NCBI RefSeq assembly: GCF_014126825.1
Contig: NZ_CP059900.1
Location: forward strand, 1,550,001-1,614,000
Origin: Tomitella gaofuii
Lineage (GTDB): Bacteria; Actinomycetota; Actinomycetes; Mycobacteriales; Mycobacteriaceae
Direction of reading: 5' to 3'
Length of the DNA: 64,000 nt
The stretch's first letter is position 1, and each line of letters starts with the position of its first letter. The notes under the pieces were generated by a model, which made no database searches, was not told the DNA's origin, and worked only from the letters and a program-made list of their open reading frames with translations. Position numbers and translations under genes: made by a program. Below, in pieces: positions 29,215 through 38,773 of the stretch.

Positions 29215-30851
29215 CGGCGCCACCGTGCGAGGTTCCACCACGGGCCCCAGGACACCCCGTGCGAGTGCGGCTCCATCACGGCGGAACCCCGGTTCCAGCC
29301 GTCCTCCCGGGAGACGTACGTGTGGTCGAGGAACGCGAGGAAAACGTACGTGGGGTGCGCGACGTACGCGGCCTGCACGGCCCGGTAGTCGTCGGCGCGG
29401 CGCTGCGGGTCCAGGCTCCGGCGCGCGTCGTCGAGCGCCTCGTCGACGCCGGGGATGGCGAACCCGGACGGATTGTCGTAGGTGGCGGTCCGGGGCGACC
29501 GGGTGTGCAGCGCCCCGTAGATCTGGGTGTCGAGGTCATAGGGCTTGTCGCCGCCGCCGAGCAGGAAGGCGCCCGTGTCGATCTTCGTGTTCATCTCGTC
29601 CCACGTGGAGCCCTGGAGTCGCACGTCGATGCCGATGCGGTGCATGTCGGAGGCGAAGGCGGCCGCGAGGTCGCGTCGGACGGTGTCCTCGGCCGGGTAG
29701 TACACGGTGAACGCGGCGCGGTCGGCGCCGCGGGCCCGGATCCCGTCCGCGGCGGGTATCCAGCCGGCGTCGTCCAGGATGCGCCGCGCGCGCTCGGGGT
29801 CGTGCGGGAACACCGCGTCGGGGGCGAACGCGTCACCGTACACCGCCGCGACGGGCGTGGAGGCGGCGCGGCCGTGCCCGGCGAGCACGTCGTCGATCAT
29901 CGCCTGGCGGTCCACGGCGAGGTTCATCGCCCGGCGCGCGCGGCCGTCGGCGGTGAACGGATTTCCGGCGGGCAGCGACACGCCGCGCCAGTCCGCCGAC
30001 TGCACGGCGTCGACGCGCATGCCGTCCGCGCCGGTGAAGGTCTCGGCGAGCACCGGCGGCAGAACGGTGCCGTCGATGCCGCCCGCCCGCATCTGCTGGG
30101 CGCGCGCGTTGTCGTCCGGGGTGTACACGGTGACGAGCTCGGTCACCTCGGGTGCGCCGTCGAAGTAGTCGGGGTTGGCCTCGAAGCGCGCCTCGGTGGG
30201 GGTGAGCTCCGTCAGCCGGTACGGGCCGGTGCCCACCGGGCGGGTGTTCAGCGGCGACTCGACGGCGGGCCCGCCGCCGAGCTCCTCGGAGGGGGCGATG
30301 CCGAGAGTGAGGCGGGCGGGGAAGGCGTAGTACGGGTAGTCGAGGGTGAACCGCACGTGGTGGTCGTCGACGGCGGTGACCTCGTCGATCATGGTGTAGG
30401 ACGCGGCGATCTCGGAGGCGGACGCCGGGTCCAGGACGGCGTCGTAGGTGGCGACGACGTCGGCCGCGTCGAAGGCGGAGCCGTCGGAGAAGGCGACGCC
30501 GCGCCGCAGTTCGACGTCCCACACGGTGCTGTCGGCGTTCGGCGTCGGCGGCGCGGCGGCGAGCGCGGGGATGAGGTCCGGCAGTGTGCGGTCGGATGTG
30601 GACGTGGGGCGCAGGAGCCCGTCGTACAGCGGGGAGACGCCGAGTTCGCCGTAACCGTTCACCGGGTTGTAATCGCCCAGCGGCTGGGCGTCGGCGAGCA
30701 CGATCCGGCTCGGCGTCGCCGAGGGGTCCGTCGCCTGCGCGCCGCAGCCCGCCAGGACTGCCCCGGTGGCGGTGAGGGCGACGGCGGTGCGCGCGGCCCG
30801 GGAGCGATTCCGGTTCCGTCGCCGTGTCCTCGCGTCGTCGACGGCAAGCAC
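29211..30851 (-). CDS. ABC substrate-binding lipoprotein, family 5 (peptide/nickel)
   Basis: 546 residues. Basic start, hydrophobic core and lipobox LAGC (ALTATGAVLAGCGA) mark a lipoprotein. The mature part is an SBP_bac_5 protein (ELRRGVAFSDGSAFDAADVV, RPVGTGPYRLTE, RRAMNLAVDRQAMIDDVLAGHGRA in pieces). GTG 30851 follows GAGAGGAGA. First gene of the four-gene importer. Nearby urease and ArsR genes suggest nickel or a nickel chelate as ligand; peptide or opine ligands are equally compatible with the fold. Confidence 0.85.
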   Translation of the reverse strand: MLAVDDARTRRRNRNRSRAARTAVALTATGAVLAGCGAQATDPSATPSRIVLADAQPLGDYNPVNGYGELGVSPLYDGLLRPTSTSDRTLPDLIPALAAAPPTPNADSTVWDVELRRGVAFSDGSAFDAADVVATYDAVLDPASASEIAASYTMIDEVTAVDDHHVRFTLDYPYYAFPARLTLGIAPSEELGGGPAVESPLNTRPVGTGPYRLTELTPTEARFEANPDYFDGAPEVTELVTVYTPDDNARAQQMRAGGIDGTVLPPVLAETFTGADGMRVDAVQSADWRGVSLPAGNPFTADGRARRAMNLAVDRQAMIDDVLAGHGRAASTPVAAVYGDAFAPDAVFPHDPERARRILDDAGWIPAADGIRARGADRAAFTVYYPAEDTVRRDLAAAFASDMHRIGIDVRLQGSTWDEMNTKIDTGAFLLGGGDKPYDLDTQIYGALHTRSPRTATYDNPSGFAIPGVDEALDDARRSLDPQRRADDYRAVQAAYVAHPTYVFLAFLDHTYVSREDGWNRGSAVMEPHSHGVSWGPWWNLARWRR

Positions 30852-30909
30852 GCGCGTCTCCTCTCCCGCGGCGTGTCCGCACAGGGGCACCGCATGATCA
30901 ATATGTGTC

Positions 30910-30923
30910 CATCTGATCAGATG
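30910..30923. promoter_or_regulatory. Palindromic operator between importer and arsR gene
   Basis: CATCTGATCAGATG is a perfect 14-bp palindrome in an AT-rich island (about 30895-30955) inside the 202-bp divergent region. Hexamers usable as -10 boxes flank it on both strands (CATATT leftward, CTATAG rightward). It is a natural candidate operator for the ArsR-family product encoded rightward. Confidence 0.5.
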
Positions 30924-31053
30924 AATCTGCATAACCCTATAGCCCGGTCACGGGCTTGGCCAGGCGGTAGCCTGTCACGGAGTGCGGGAGGGGGATGGCT
31001 GAGCTAGCGGGGGTTGATGGGCTGGCGGGATGGACGAGCAAGGGGGAGCGACG

Positions 31054-31356
31054 GTGGCCTCGCCATGGGAGCACGGCCTCGACATCGACGAGTGGGCGGC
31101 GCGGTTCCACCTGCTAGGCGATGCGACCCGGCTGCGATTGCTCGCGGCCATGCACCAGGCGGGGCCGGGGACGGCCAGCGTGGGCGAGCTCGCGGAGGCG
31201 GCGGGCATCACGCACACCGCGGCGTCGCAGGCCCTCCGGGTTCTGCGCCTGCAGGGGTGGGTGCGCGATGAGCGGGCCGGACGCAGCGTCCGCTACACGC
31301 TCACCGACTCCACCGTGCATGAGCTGCTGCACCTGATGGGGGCCAGGCACGAGTGA
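31054..31356 (+). CDS. ArsR/SmtB-family regulator, probably metal-responsive
   Basis: 100 residues. Winged helix: FHLLGDATRLRLLAAM, VGELAEAAGITHTAASQALRVLRLQGWV, then wing RAGRSVRYTLTDSTVHELLHLM (in parts). The last helix carries Asp, His, His and His (TDSTVHELLHLMGARHE), compatible with an alpha-5 metal site as in NmtR/SmtB though not the exact DxH spacing. GTG 31054 has AGGGGGAG five bases upstream; ATG 31030 is an in-frame alternative. Divergent from the importer. Confidence 0.85.
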   Translation: MASPWEHGLDIDEWAARFHLLGDATRLRLLAAMHQAGPGTASVGELAEAAGITHTAASQALRVLRLQGWVRDERAGRSVRYTLTDSTVHELLHLMGARHE

Positions 31357-31397
31357 GGCGGCCGGGCCGGCACTGCGGGAGTGCCTGCCCGGCCGCC
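31357..31397. terminator. Strong bidirectional hairpin
   Basis: Arms GGCGGCCGGGC (31357-31367) and GCCCGGCCGCC (31387-31397) plus an inner GGCACT/AGTGCC stem. It starts directly after the arsR stop and faces the 3' end of the choline oxidase-type gene. No U-tract. Confidence 0.7.
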
Positions 31398-31422
31398 ACG
31401 GCCTCGTCAACGGGGCGGCGGG

Positions 31423-32976
31423 TCACTGGCCTGTTCTGATCATCTCCGCGCACTTCTCGCCGATCATCATCGTCGTGACGTTGGGGTTGACGGCGACGAT
31501 GTTCGGCATGATCGACGCGTCCGCGACGCGCAGGCCGCGCACGCCCTTGACGCGCAGCTGCGGGTCCAGCGGGGCGCCGGGGTCGTCGGGCGAGCCCATG
31601 GGCACGGATCCCGTCGGGTGGTAGACGGTGTTGTGGGTGCGGGTGATGTAGTCGGCGATCTCGTCGTCGGTGCGCACCGCGTCCCCCGGGAACAGCTCCA
31701 TGCCCGCCCACTCGGCCATCGCGGGCTGCGCGACGATCTCCCGCGCCAGGGTGATCCCGTAGGTCATGATGTCCATGTCGTAGGGGTCGGAGAAGTACTT
31801 CGGGTCCACCCTCGGCTTGTCGCGGAAGTCGCGGCTGCGCAGCCGCACCGTGCCGCGGGATCGGGCGTGCGTGACGTTGGGGGTGAGGCAGAACGCGTTC
31901 TCCGACGTCGGGTAGCCCTGCCGCACCGTGTGCATGTCGAACGGCGTGTTGCCGAAGTGGAACATCAGGTCCGGCCGGTCGAGCCCCTCCACGGTGTTCG
32001 TGAAGATCCCGATCTCCCACCACTGCAGCGATTCGGTGACCATCGGCTTGCGCGCGTCCCACTGGATGACGCCCTCCGGATGGTCCTGCAGGTGCGAACC
32101 CACGCCGGGGGAGTCCACCAGCACGTCCACGCCCACGTCGCGCAGGTGGCCGGCGGGGCCGATGCCGGAGAGCATGAGCAGCTTGGGCGAGTCGATGGCG
32201 CCCGCCGAGACGACCACCTCGCGGTCGGCGTGGATGGTGTCGGTGTGCACCAGGTCCGGGTTCAGCACCTGGACCCCGGTGCAGCGCTTGTCGTCGTCGA
32301 TGATGAGCTTCTTCGCCCAGCGTCCGGTGAGGACCGTGAGGTTGGGTCGGCTGTCCATGATCGGATGCAGGTAGGACACGGACGAGGAGGAGCGCACGCC
32401 GTTGTCCAGCGCGTTGGTCTGGAAGAATCCGGCGCCTTTGACCACGGTGCCGTTGTTGAACTGGACGGTGGGGATGCCGGCCTGGGCGCAGGCCTCGAGG
32501 ATGGCGACGCCGGCCGGGTCCTCGGGCGCGATGTTGCGGATGCGCACCGGCCCGTCGTGGCCGTGGTGGTCGCCGGGCTGGTCGTTGTTCTCCAGCTTGC
32601 GCACCAGCGGCAGCGTCTTCGCGGACTCCCATCCGGTGCAGCCCCACTTCTGCGCCCACTCGTCGAGGTCCTCGGCGGGGGGCCAGAACGCGATGCACGA
32701 GTTGTGCGACGAACAGCCGCCGAGGACCTTCGCGCGGGCGTGCCGCATGAACGAGTTGCCGTGTTCCTGCGGCTCGATCAGGTAGTCCCAGTCGTAGCCG
32801 GATTCGAGCAGTGCAGGCCACCGGGTGAGCTGCAGGATCGCGTCGTCGCCCACGTCGCTGGGGCCCGCCTCGACGAGTGCGACCGTCACCGACGGATCTT
32901 CGCTCAGCCGTGCGGCCACCGCCGCGCCCGCGCTGCCGCCGCCGACCACGACGTAGTCGAATCGCTGCTCTGCCAT
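31423..32976 (-). CDS. Choline oxidase-type GMC flavoenzyme
   Basis: 517 residues. FAD-binding VVVGGGSAGAAVAARLSE at the N-terminus; HARAKVLGGCSSHNSC contains the His to which FAD is covalently attached in Arthrobacter choline oxidase, and the C-terminal THNTVYHPTGSVPMG and NPNVTTMMIGE hold the catalytic His and Asn. Overall wording of the sequence (ESGYDWDYLIEPQEHGNSFM) is much closer to choline oxidase than to BetA. Expected reaction: choline to betaine aldehyde and on to glycine betaine, with O2 as acceptor. AAGGAGA precedes ATG 32976. Last gene of the betT-betB-oxidase operon. Confidence 0.87.
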   Translation of the reverse strand: MAEQRFDYVVVGGGSAGAAVAARLSEDPSVTVALVEAGPSDVGDDAILQLTRWPALLESGYDWDYLIEPQEHGNSFMRHARAKVLGGCSSHNSCIAFWPPAEDLDEWAQKWGCTGWESAKTLPLVRKLENNDQPGDHHGHDGPVRIRNIAPEDPAGVAILEACAQAGIPTVQFNNGTVVKGAGFFQTNALDNGVRSSSSVSYLHPIMDSRPNLTVLTGRWAKKLIIDDDKRCTGVQVLNPDLVHTDTIHADREVVVSAGAIDSPKLLMLSGIGPAGHLRDVGVDVLVDSPGVGSHLQDHPEGVIQWDARKPMVTESLQWWEIGIFTNTVEGLDRPDLMFHFGNTPFDMHTVRQGYPTSENAFCLTPNVTHARSRGTVRLRSRDFRDKPRVDPKYFSDPYDMDIMTYGITLAREIVAQPAMAEWAGMELFPGDAVRTDDEIADYITRTHNTVYHPTGSVPMGSPDDPGAPLDPQLRVKGVRGLRVADASIMPNIVAVNPNVTTMMIGEKCAEMIRTGQ

Positions 32977-33002
32977 GAGGTCTCCTTCGCTCGGGCGTGC
33001 GG

Positions 33003-34478
33003 TCAGTGCTGCGGGAACCAGCCGGTGACGGCCGGGCGCAAATTCTGGTAGATGTGCTTGATCTCCTGGTACTCGGCCAGGCCTGTCGGCCCCAGCTCCC
33101 GGCCGTTACCGGACATGCCGTATCCGCCCCACTCGGCCTGGGGCAGGTAGGGGTGGAAGTCGTTGATCCACACGGTGCCGTGCCGCAGACGCGCGGCCAC
33201 ACGTTCGGTCTTGCCCGCGTCCTGGCTCCACACGCCCGCGGCGAGCCCGTAGGAGGTGTCGTTGCCGATGGCCACCGCCTCGTCCTCGGTGCGGAACGTC
33301 TCGACGGTGACCACGGGGCCGAAGCCCTCGTCCTGCACCACCGACATCTCCGAACGGCACGCGTCGAGCACCGTCGGCAGGTAGTAGAAGCCGGATTCGA
33401 GCGTGCCCGCGGGCCTGTCGCCGCCGCAGTGCAGCACGGCGCCCTCGTCGATCCCGGCCTGCACGTAGGCGGTGACCTTGTCGCGGTGGGCGGCGGAGAT
33501 GAGCGGCCCGGTTTCGGCGGTCTCGTCGAACGGGCCGCCCAGGCGGATCCGCTGCGCGCGGCGGACGAGCTCGTCGACGAAGCGGTCGTGGATCGACTCC
33601 TCGACGATGAGGCGCGACCCGGCCGAGCACACCTGCCCGCTGTGCACGAACGCCGCGTTGAGGGCGTTGTCGACGGCCGCGTCGAAGTCGGCGTCGGCGA
33701 AGACCACGTTGGGGTTCTTGCCGCCGAGCTCCAGCGCCACCTTCTTCACCGTCGGCGCGGCGGACGCGGCGATGACCCGGCCGGTGGCGAGCCCGCCGGT
33801 GAACGAGATCAGGTCCACGTCGGGATGTTCGGACAGCGGCGCGCCCGCGGTGGCCCCGGCGCCGAGCACCAGGTTGCCGACGCCCGCCGGCAGCCCCAGC
33901 CCGTCGAGCACGTCCATCAGCAGGATGGCGGTGTGCGGGGTGAGCTCGCTGGGCTTGAGCACGAAGGTGTTGCCTGCCGCCAGCGCCGGGGCGACTTTCC
34001 ACGCCACCTGCAGCAGCGGGTAGTTCCAGGGCGTGATCATTCCGCACACGCCCACCGGTTCGTGCACGATCCTGCTCGCGACGTCGGGCATGCCCGGGTC
34101 CACCACCCGGCCGGCTTCCTGGCCGGCGAGCCGGCCGAAGTAACGGAAACTCGCCGCGATGTCGTCCATGTCGATCTCGCTCTCCACCAGCCGCTTGCCG
34201 GTGTCGAGCGATTCCGCGCGGGCGAACTCCGCCTTGCGCGTGCCGCCGATGATGTCCGCCGCCGCGAGCAGCAGCGCCCCGCGTTCGGCGGCGGGCGTCG
34301 CGCTCCATCCGCCCGCGTCGAAGGCGCGGCGGGCCGCGGCGATGGCGGCGACGGTGTCCTCGCGGGCGGCCTCGCTGACCGTGCCCACCGGGCTTCCGTC
34401 GGCGGGGCAGCGGATCTCCCGCGTGCCGCCGTCGGCCGCGGCGGTCCACCGGCCGTCGATGAACAGTGTCGATGGCAT
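33003..34478 (-). CDS. betB: Betaine-aldehyde dehydrogenase
   Basis: 491 residues, full-length aldehyde dehydrogenase: PWNYPLLQVAWKVAPALAAG (cofactor site), catalytic Glu in ALELGGKNP, catalytic Cys in HSGQVCSAGSR, and WGGYGMSGNGRELGPTGL near the end. Assigned to betaine aldehyde because of its place between a choline-type carrier and a choline oxidase homologue; sequence alone would allow other amino-aldehydes. It lies 26 bp ahead of the oxidase gene. Confidence 0.87.
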   Translation of the reverse strand: MPSTLFIDGRWTAAADGGTREIRCPADGSPVGTVSEAAREDTVAAIAAARRAFDAGGWSATPAAERGALLLAAADIIGGTRKAEFARAESLDTGKRLVESEIDMDDIAASFRYFGRLAGQEAGRVVDPGMPDVASRIVHEPVGVCGMITPWNYPLLQVAWKVAPALAAGNTFVLKPSELTPHTAILLMDVLDGLGLPAGVGNLVLGAGATAGAPLSEHPDVDLISFTGGLATGRVIAASAAPTVKKVALELGGKNPNVVFADADFDAAVDNALNAAFVHSGQVCSAGSRLIVEESIHDRFVDELVRRAQRIRLGGPFDETAETGPLISAAHRDKVTAYVQAGIDEGAVLHCGGDRPAGTLESGFYYLPTVLDACRSEMSVVQDEGFGPVVTVETFRTEDEAVAIGNDTSYGLAAGVWSQDAGKTERVAARLRHGTVWINDFHPYLPQAEWGGYGMSGNGRELGPTGLAEYQEIKHIYQNLRPAVTGWFPQH

Positions 34479-34542
34479 GGTTGCCCTCTTTTCGTGGATT
34501 CGGTGGTCGTCGGTGTCGCCGGTGTCGTAGGAGTGCGCCGGG

Positions 34543-36630
34543 TCAGACGCCCGAGGCGCTCTCCCGGATGTGCAGGAAACCCAGGTGCCTCTCGTACTGG
34601 TCCAGGACGTCCTCGATGATCTGGTCCTTGGTGAAGCCCATGATGTCGTAGCCCTGCCCGGTGCCGCCGTCCACGTACACCTCCATGCGCACGTACTCGT
34701 CGGCGGTGCGGGGCAGGCTCATCCCGTAGGCGGGCACGGCGACCCGACGGCGCCACACCTGGTAGTGGAACGGGGTCGAGCCCTCGGACCCCACTTCGAG
34801 CTCGATGAGTTCGTGGTCGCCGTCGTCCGTGCCGTCGGCCCCGTTCGTAGCGGGGGCGCCCTGCGCTGCGACGGGCCCGCAGTGCGCGTCGATTCCGCGG
34901 CTGCGCAGTTCGTCGACCACCTCGCCGAGGCTCGGCAGCAGCACGTTCCGCTCGAAATCGCGTGCCCGCTCCTCGCCGGGGAAGCTGAGCACGCGGCCGA
35001 GCCGGTGCCGCCAGGAGTGGGTACGTTCGTTCCGGGTGCGACCGGACAACGAACCCGGCAGACTCTGCTCGGCGCTTTCGACGCGGAACGACTCCACCCG
35101 TAGCGAGCGGTACAGGCCGAAGATCACGAGGATGATGACGAAGGCGAACGGCAGCCCCATTATCACCGTGGCGCTCTGCAGGGCGCCGACGCCGCCGACG
35201 ATGAGCATCGCCACCGTGAGCGCGCCCGTCGCGAGCGCCCAGAAGATGCGGAGTGCGGGCCGTCCGTCGTGCTGCGGGCTCGGCAGGCGCGACGACAGGT
35301 TGGCCATCACCAGCGCGGCCGAGTCCGCGGAAGTGACGTAGAACAGCAGCGCGGTCACGGTGGCCACGGCGGCGACGGCGACGAACGCCGGATAGTTGGT
35401 GAGCAGCTCGTAGAACGCGCCCTCGGGCTCGAGCACCGCCTGCTCGCCGAACTCGTCGCTTCCGGAACGCACCAGGTTCAGCGCGGAGTTCCCGTAGATC
35501 GACGCCCACATGAGGATGTAGAGGAACGGGATGGTGAGAGTGCCCAGGACGAATTGCCGGATGGTGCGTCCGCGTGAGATCCGTGCCAGGAACAGGCCCA
35601 CGAACGACGCCCACGCGATCCACCACGCCCAGAAGAAGACGGTCCAATCGGTCATCCACGTGCCGGTGTCCTCGTAGGCGAAGGTCTGGCCGACCATGCC
35701 GGGGAACAGCCGGAAGAAGTCGGCGATGTTGAGCACCAGCGCGTCGAGCAGGAACCGCGTCTTGCCCATCACCAGAACCCAGATGCTCAGTGCGAGCGCC
35801 AGGAACACGTTGAGCAGCGAGAGCATCTTGATGCCCTTGTCCACCCCGGACGTGGCGGACAGCGTCGCGACGGCGACGCCGACGACGACGATCGCGATCT
35901 GCGTACCGGTGCCGACGGGGATGCCGAACACCATCTGCAGTCCCACGTTGACCATCACCACGCCGATGCCCAGCGAGGTGGCGACGCCGAAGATGGTGCC
36001 GAGCAGCGCGGCGAAGTCGACCGTGTCGCCCAGCGCTCCCTTGACGCGCTTGCCGAACACCGGCGCGAGCGCGGAGCGGATGGCCAGCGGCATGTTCTTG
36101 CGGTACGCGAAGTAGGCGAGCGCGATGCCCATCAGCGCATACAGTCCCCATCCGCTGACCCCATAGTGGAACAGCGTCCACGCGACGCCCTCGCGGGCGG
36201 CGTCGACGGTCTCGGGCGCGGTGCTGGGCGGGTTCAGATATTGGGTCACCGGCTCCGAAACGGCGAAGTACATCAGGTCCGTGCTGATGCCGGCGGCGAA
36301 CAGCATCGATGCCCACGACATCAAGCCGAACTCCGGCTGCGAATGCGCGGGGCCGAGTTTGATCGCGCCGTACCGGGACACGGCCAGGTAGATGACGAAG
36401 ACCAGCACGACCGCGACGAGCGCCACGTAGAACCAGCCGAACCAGTCCGACGCCCACGTGACGACGCTGCCGAGCACGGATTCGGCGTTGTCGGGCGCGA
36501 TGAGGGCCCAGATCGTGATCGCGAGAGTGACCGCTGCTGCAGGGAGGAACACCCGCCAGTTGGTCCGCGGCCGGTCGGGAGCGTCGTCGACGGCTGCCGG
36601 GTCGGAGGACTCGATGGTGGTCGCACTCAC
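34543..36630 (-). CDS. betT: BCCT-family choline/betaine transporter (BetT-like)
   Basis: 695 residues from GTG 36630 (VSATTIESSD; GAAAGGAA upstream). Twelve helices of the BCCT fold with the aromatic signature WAWWIAWASFVGLFLARISR and HYGVSGWGLYALMG. After the last helix a ~150-residue cytoplasmic domain follows (HRLGRVLSFPGEERARDFER; HYQVWRRRVAVPAY), as in BetT-type carriers that respond to osmotic stress. Feeds choline to the two enzymes encoded downstream. Confidence 0.88.
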   Translation of the reverse strand: MSATTIESSDPAAVDDAPDRPRTNWRVFLPAAAVTLAITIWALIAPDNAESVLGSVVTWASDWFGWFYVALVAVVLVFVIYLAVSRYGAIKLGPAHSQPEFGLMSWASMLFAAGISTDLMYFAVSEPVTQYLNPPSTAPETVDAAREGVAWTLFHYGVSGWGLYALMGIALAYFAYRKNMPLAIRSALAPVFGKRVKGALGDTVDFAALLGTIFGVATSLGIGVVMVNVGLQMVFGIPVGTGTQIAIVVVGVAVATLSATSGVDKGIKMLSLLNVFLALALSIWVLVMGKTRFLLDALVLNIADFFRLFPGMVGQTFAYEDTGTWMTDWTVFFWAWWIAWASFVGLFLARISRGRTIRQFVLGTLTIPFLYILMWASIYGNSALNLVRSGSDEFGEQAVLEPEGAFYELLTNYPAFVAVAAVATVTALLFYVTSADSAALVMANLSSRLPSPQHDGRPALRIFWALATGALTVAMLIVGGVGALQSATVIMGLPFAFVIILVIFGLYRSLRVESFRVESAEQSLPGSLSGRTRNERTHSWRHRLGRVLSFPGEERARDFERNVLLPSLGEVVDELRSRGIDAHCGPVAAQGAPATNGADGTDDGDHELIELEVGSEGSTPFHYQVWRRRVAVPAYGMSLPRTADEYVRMEVYVDGGTGQGYDIMGFTKDQIIEDVLDQYERHLGFLHIRESASGV

Positions 36631-37045
36631 GTGGCGGATTCCTTTCGCAGGCTGACGCGCGCCGCGCCGCGGTGTCGGTCCCGAGTGCGTCCGTCCGGCC
36701 CGAGTCCGTCGGTCGGTGGTGTACACACAGCGGCGTTCAGGCCGTGAAAACGCGGACGGCGGCGACTTCACAGTAGGCCACGCGGGCGTGCGGGGCGCCC
36801 GGATCCTGAAACGGATCTGGACAGCGGACGGCGGATATGCCTGGCCCGGTACGACCCGCGACCAGCGTGATCACAGGACGAGGTGACGCGTGTCATGCCA
36901 GGTCGGGCGGGTGTGTCTCGCTCCGGCGCCACCCTCATTCGGGGGTATCGCACCGGCGGGGTGAGACGGGATTTCATCGGAACGTCGCCTCCTCGTCCGC
37001 CAGGATCCGCATCCCGGTGAAGTCGGACGGCTTGACTTGTGAAAC
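36631..37045. promoter_or_regulatory. Divergent intergenic region, betT / phoD
   Basis: 415 bp without a gene, holding the promoters of both neighbours. The only structure I see is a weak dyad GATCC-N6-GGATC (36802-36817). No BetI-like gene or recognisable operator is present, and no clear Shine-Dalgarno stands before the phoD ATG. Confidence 0.3.
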
Positions 37046-38686
37046 ATGAGCAAACCCGAGATCTCCCTGCCCGATCGTTCCGTCGCCGGCGGCACCACTC
37101 GCCGCAGCTTCCTCACATGGAGCGCCCTGGTGGGCGCGGCGGCGTTCACCCCCGCGATGCTGTCCGGACCCGACGCCGCGGCCGCCCCCGCGACCGGTTC
37201 GCTGGGCAGCGCCGGGAGCCTCGGCGGCGGTGACCCGTTCGCGCTCGGCGTGGCGTCGGGCGACCCCCTGCCGGACTCGGTGATCCTGTGGACGCGCGTG
37301 ACGACCGATCCGCTCGTGCCCGGCGGCGGGGTGCCGCCGGTGCCGGTGCCGGTGGACTGGGAGGTGGCCCGCGACGAGCGGTTCCGCGACGTCGTCGCCC
37401 GCGGCAGCGACGTGGCCCTGCCGGCCGCGGCGCACTCCGTGCACGTCGACGTGCGGGGGCTCGAACCGTGGCGGCGCTACTACTACCGGTTCCGGGCGCT
37501 GGGGCAGGTCTCTCCCGTCGGTCGTACGCGGACCGCGCCCGCGGCGGGTGCCGACGTGGGCGCGATGGCCTTCGCCTGGGCGTCCTGCCAGGCCTGGTAT
37601 CAGGGTTACTACACGGCGTATGCGGACATGGCGGAGCAGGACCTGGACGTGGTGTTCCACCTGGGCGACTACATCTATGAGTACGACCTGCCGGAGGATT
37701 CGGTGCGTCCCCTGACAGGCCTCAGCGCGGAGGTGCGCCGCGAGACGACGACTCTGCAGGACTATCGCCTGCGTTACGGGTTGTTCAAGAGCGACGCGCA
37801 CCTGCAGAGCGCGCACCGCGCGGCGGCGTGGATCCACACCATCGACGACCACGAGGTGGACAACAACTGGGCGTCGCAGATCTCGCAGGACGAGGGCGCG
37901 GACCCGCGGGCGTTCCTCGAGCGGCGGGCGCAGGCGTTCCGGGCCTGGTGGGAGCACACGCCCACCCGGGTGCTGCCGCCGTCGGGGCCGGACATGCGCC
38001 TGTACCGGCGCTACGAATACGGGGCGCTGGCGTCGTTCTCCGTGCTCGACACCCGCCAGTACCGCAGCGACCAGGCGCACGGCGACGGCCAGCACGTGCA
38101 GGATGACGTCACTGCCGACGCGGGGCGCACGATCACCGGCGGGGAGCAGGAGCAGTGGATCCTCGACGGGTTCGACCGGTCGGAGGCCCGCTGGAACTTC
38201 CTGGCACACCAGACGGTCATCACCGACCTGCCGCGGATCCGCGACGGTGAGCGCAAGGTGAGCATGGACCAGTGGGGCGGATACGAGGCGTCGCGCCACC
38301 GCATCCTCGACGGCGCGCGGGACCGAGGAGTACGCAACCTCGTCTCGATGGTGGGCGACATCCACCGCACCACCGTCTCCGAACTGCGGCGCGACTACCG
38401 CGACGACTCCTCGCCGGCCGTCGGCGTGGAGATGGCGGGCACGTCCATCGCCTCCGGCAAGGACGGCGAGGACAGCGACAAGGCGAACGAGGAGTTCCTC
38501 GCGAACAACCCGGCGATGAAGTTCGGCAGCGCCCAGCGCGGATACGTGCTCTGCGAGCTGCGGCCGGACCGGTGGCAGGCGCGGCTGAAGGTGACCGACA
38601 AGGTCACCGTGCCCGGCCGGCCGGTGCGCACCCGGGCCACGGTCACCGTGCCCGACGGGAAGCCGGAGATCGACGTGCGTGCGTGA
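37046..38686 (+). CDS. phoD: PhoD-family alkaline phosphatase/phosphodiesterase, Tat-exported
   Basis: 546 residues. Twin-arginine signal TTRRSFLTWSAL followed by a hydrophobic run and an Ala-rich cleavage region near residue 50. PhoD N-terminal domain (FALGVASGDPLPDSVILWTR) then the metal-binding core: FAWASCQAWYQGYY, VFHLGDYIYEY, TIDDHEVDNNW, FLAHQTVITD and VSMVGDIHRTT. The family needs Ca and Fe and releases phosphate from phosphodiesters outside the cell. A hairpin terminator follows 26 nt after the stop. Confidence 0.9.
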   Translation: MSKPEISLPDRSVAGGTTRRSFLTWSALVGAAAFTPAMLSGPDAAAAPATGSLGSAGSLGGGDPFALGVASGDPLPDSVILWTRVTTDPLVPGGGVPPVPVPVDWEVARDERFRDVVARGSDVALPAAAHSVHVDVRGLEPWRRYYYRFRALGQVSPVGRTRTAPAAGADVGAMAFAWASCQAWYQGYYTAYADMAEQDLDVVFHLGDYIYEYDLPEDSVRPLTGLSAEVRRETTTLQDYRLRYGLFKSDAHLQSAHRAAAWIHTIDDHEVDNNWASQISQDEGADPRAFLERRAQAFRAWWEHTPTRVLPPSGPDMRLYRRYEYGALASFSVLDTRQYRSDQAHGDGQHVQDDVTADAGRTITGGEQEQWILDGFDRSEARWNFLAHQTVITDLPRIRDGERKVSMDQWGGYEASRHRILDGARDRGVRNLVSMVGDIHRTTVSELRRDYRDDSSPAVGVEMAGTSIASGKDGEDSDKANEEFLANNPAMKFGSAQRGYVLCELRPDRWQARLKVTDKVTVPGRPVRTRATVTVPDGKPEIDVRA

Positions 38687-38711
38687 GCGCACCGCGGAGT
38701 CGCCGACCGCG

Positions 38712-38755
38712 GTGTATGAGCCGCAGACGGCGTGAGACGTCTGCGGCTCATACAC
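38712..38755 (+). terminator. 18-bp hairpin terminator after phoD
   Basis: Left arm 38712-38729 and right arm 38738-38755 are perfect complements (18 bp, 8-nt loop; arms begin GTGTATGAGC and end GCTCATACAC). Only a short TGTTT follows. Stem quality suggests termination without a U-run. Confidence 0.7.
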
Positions 38756-38773
38756 GCGTGTTTGGTCGAGGGT

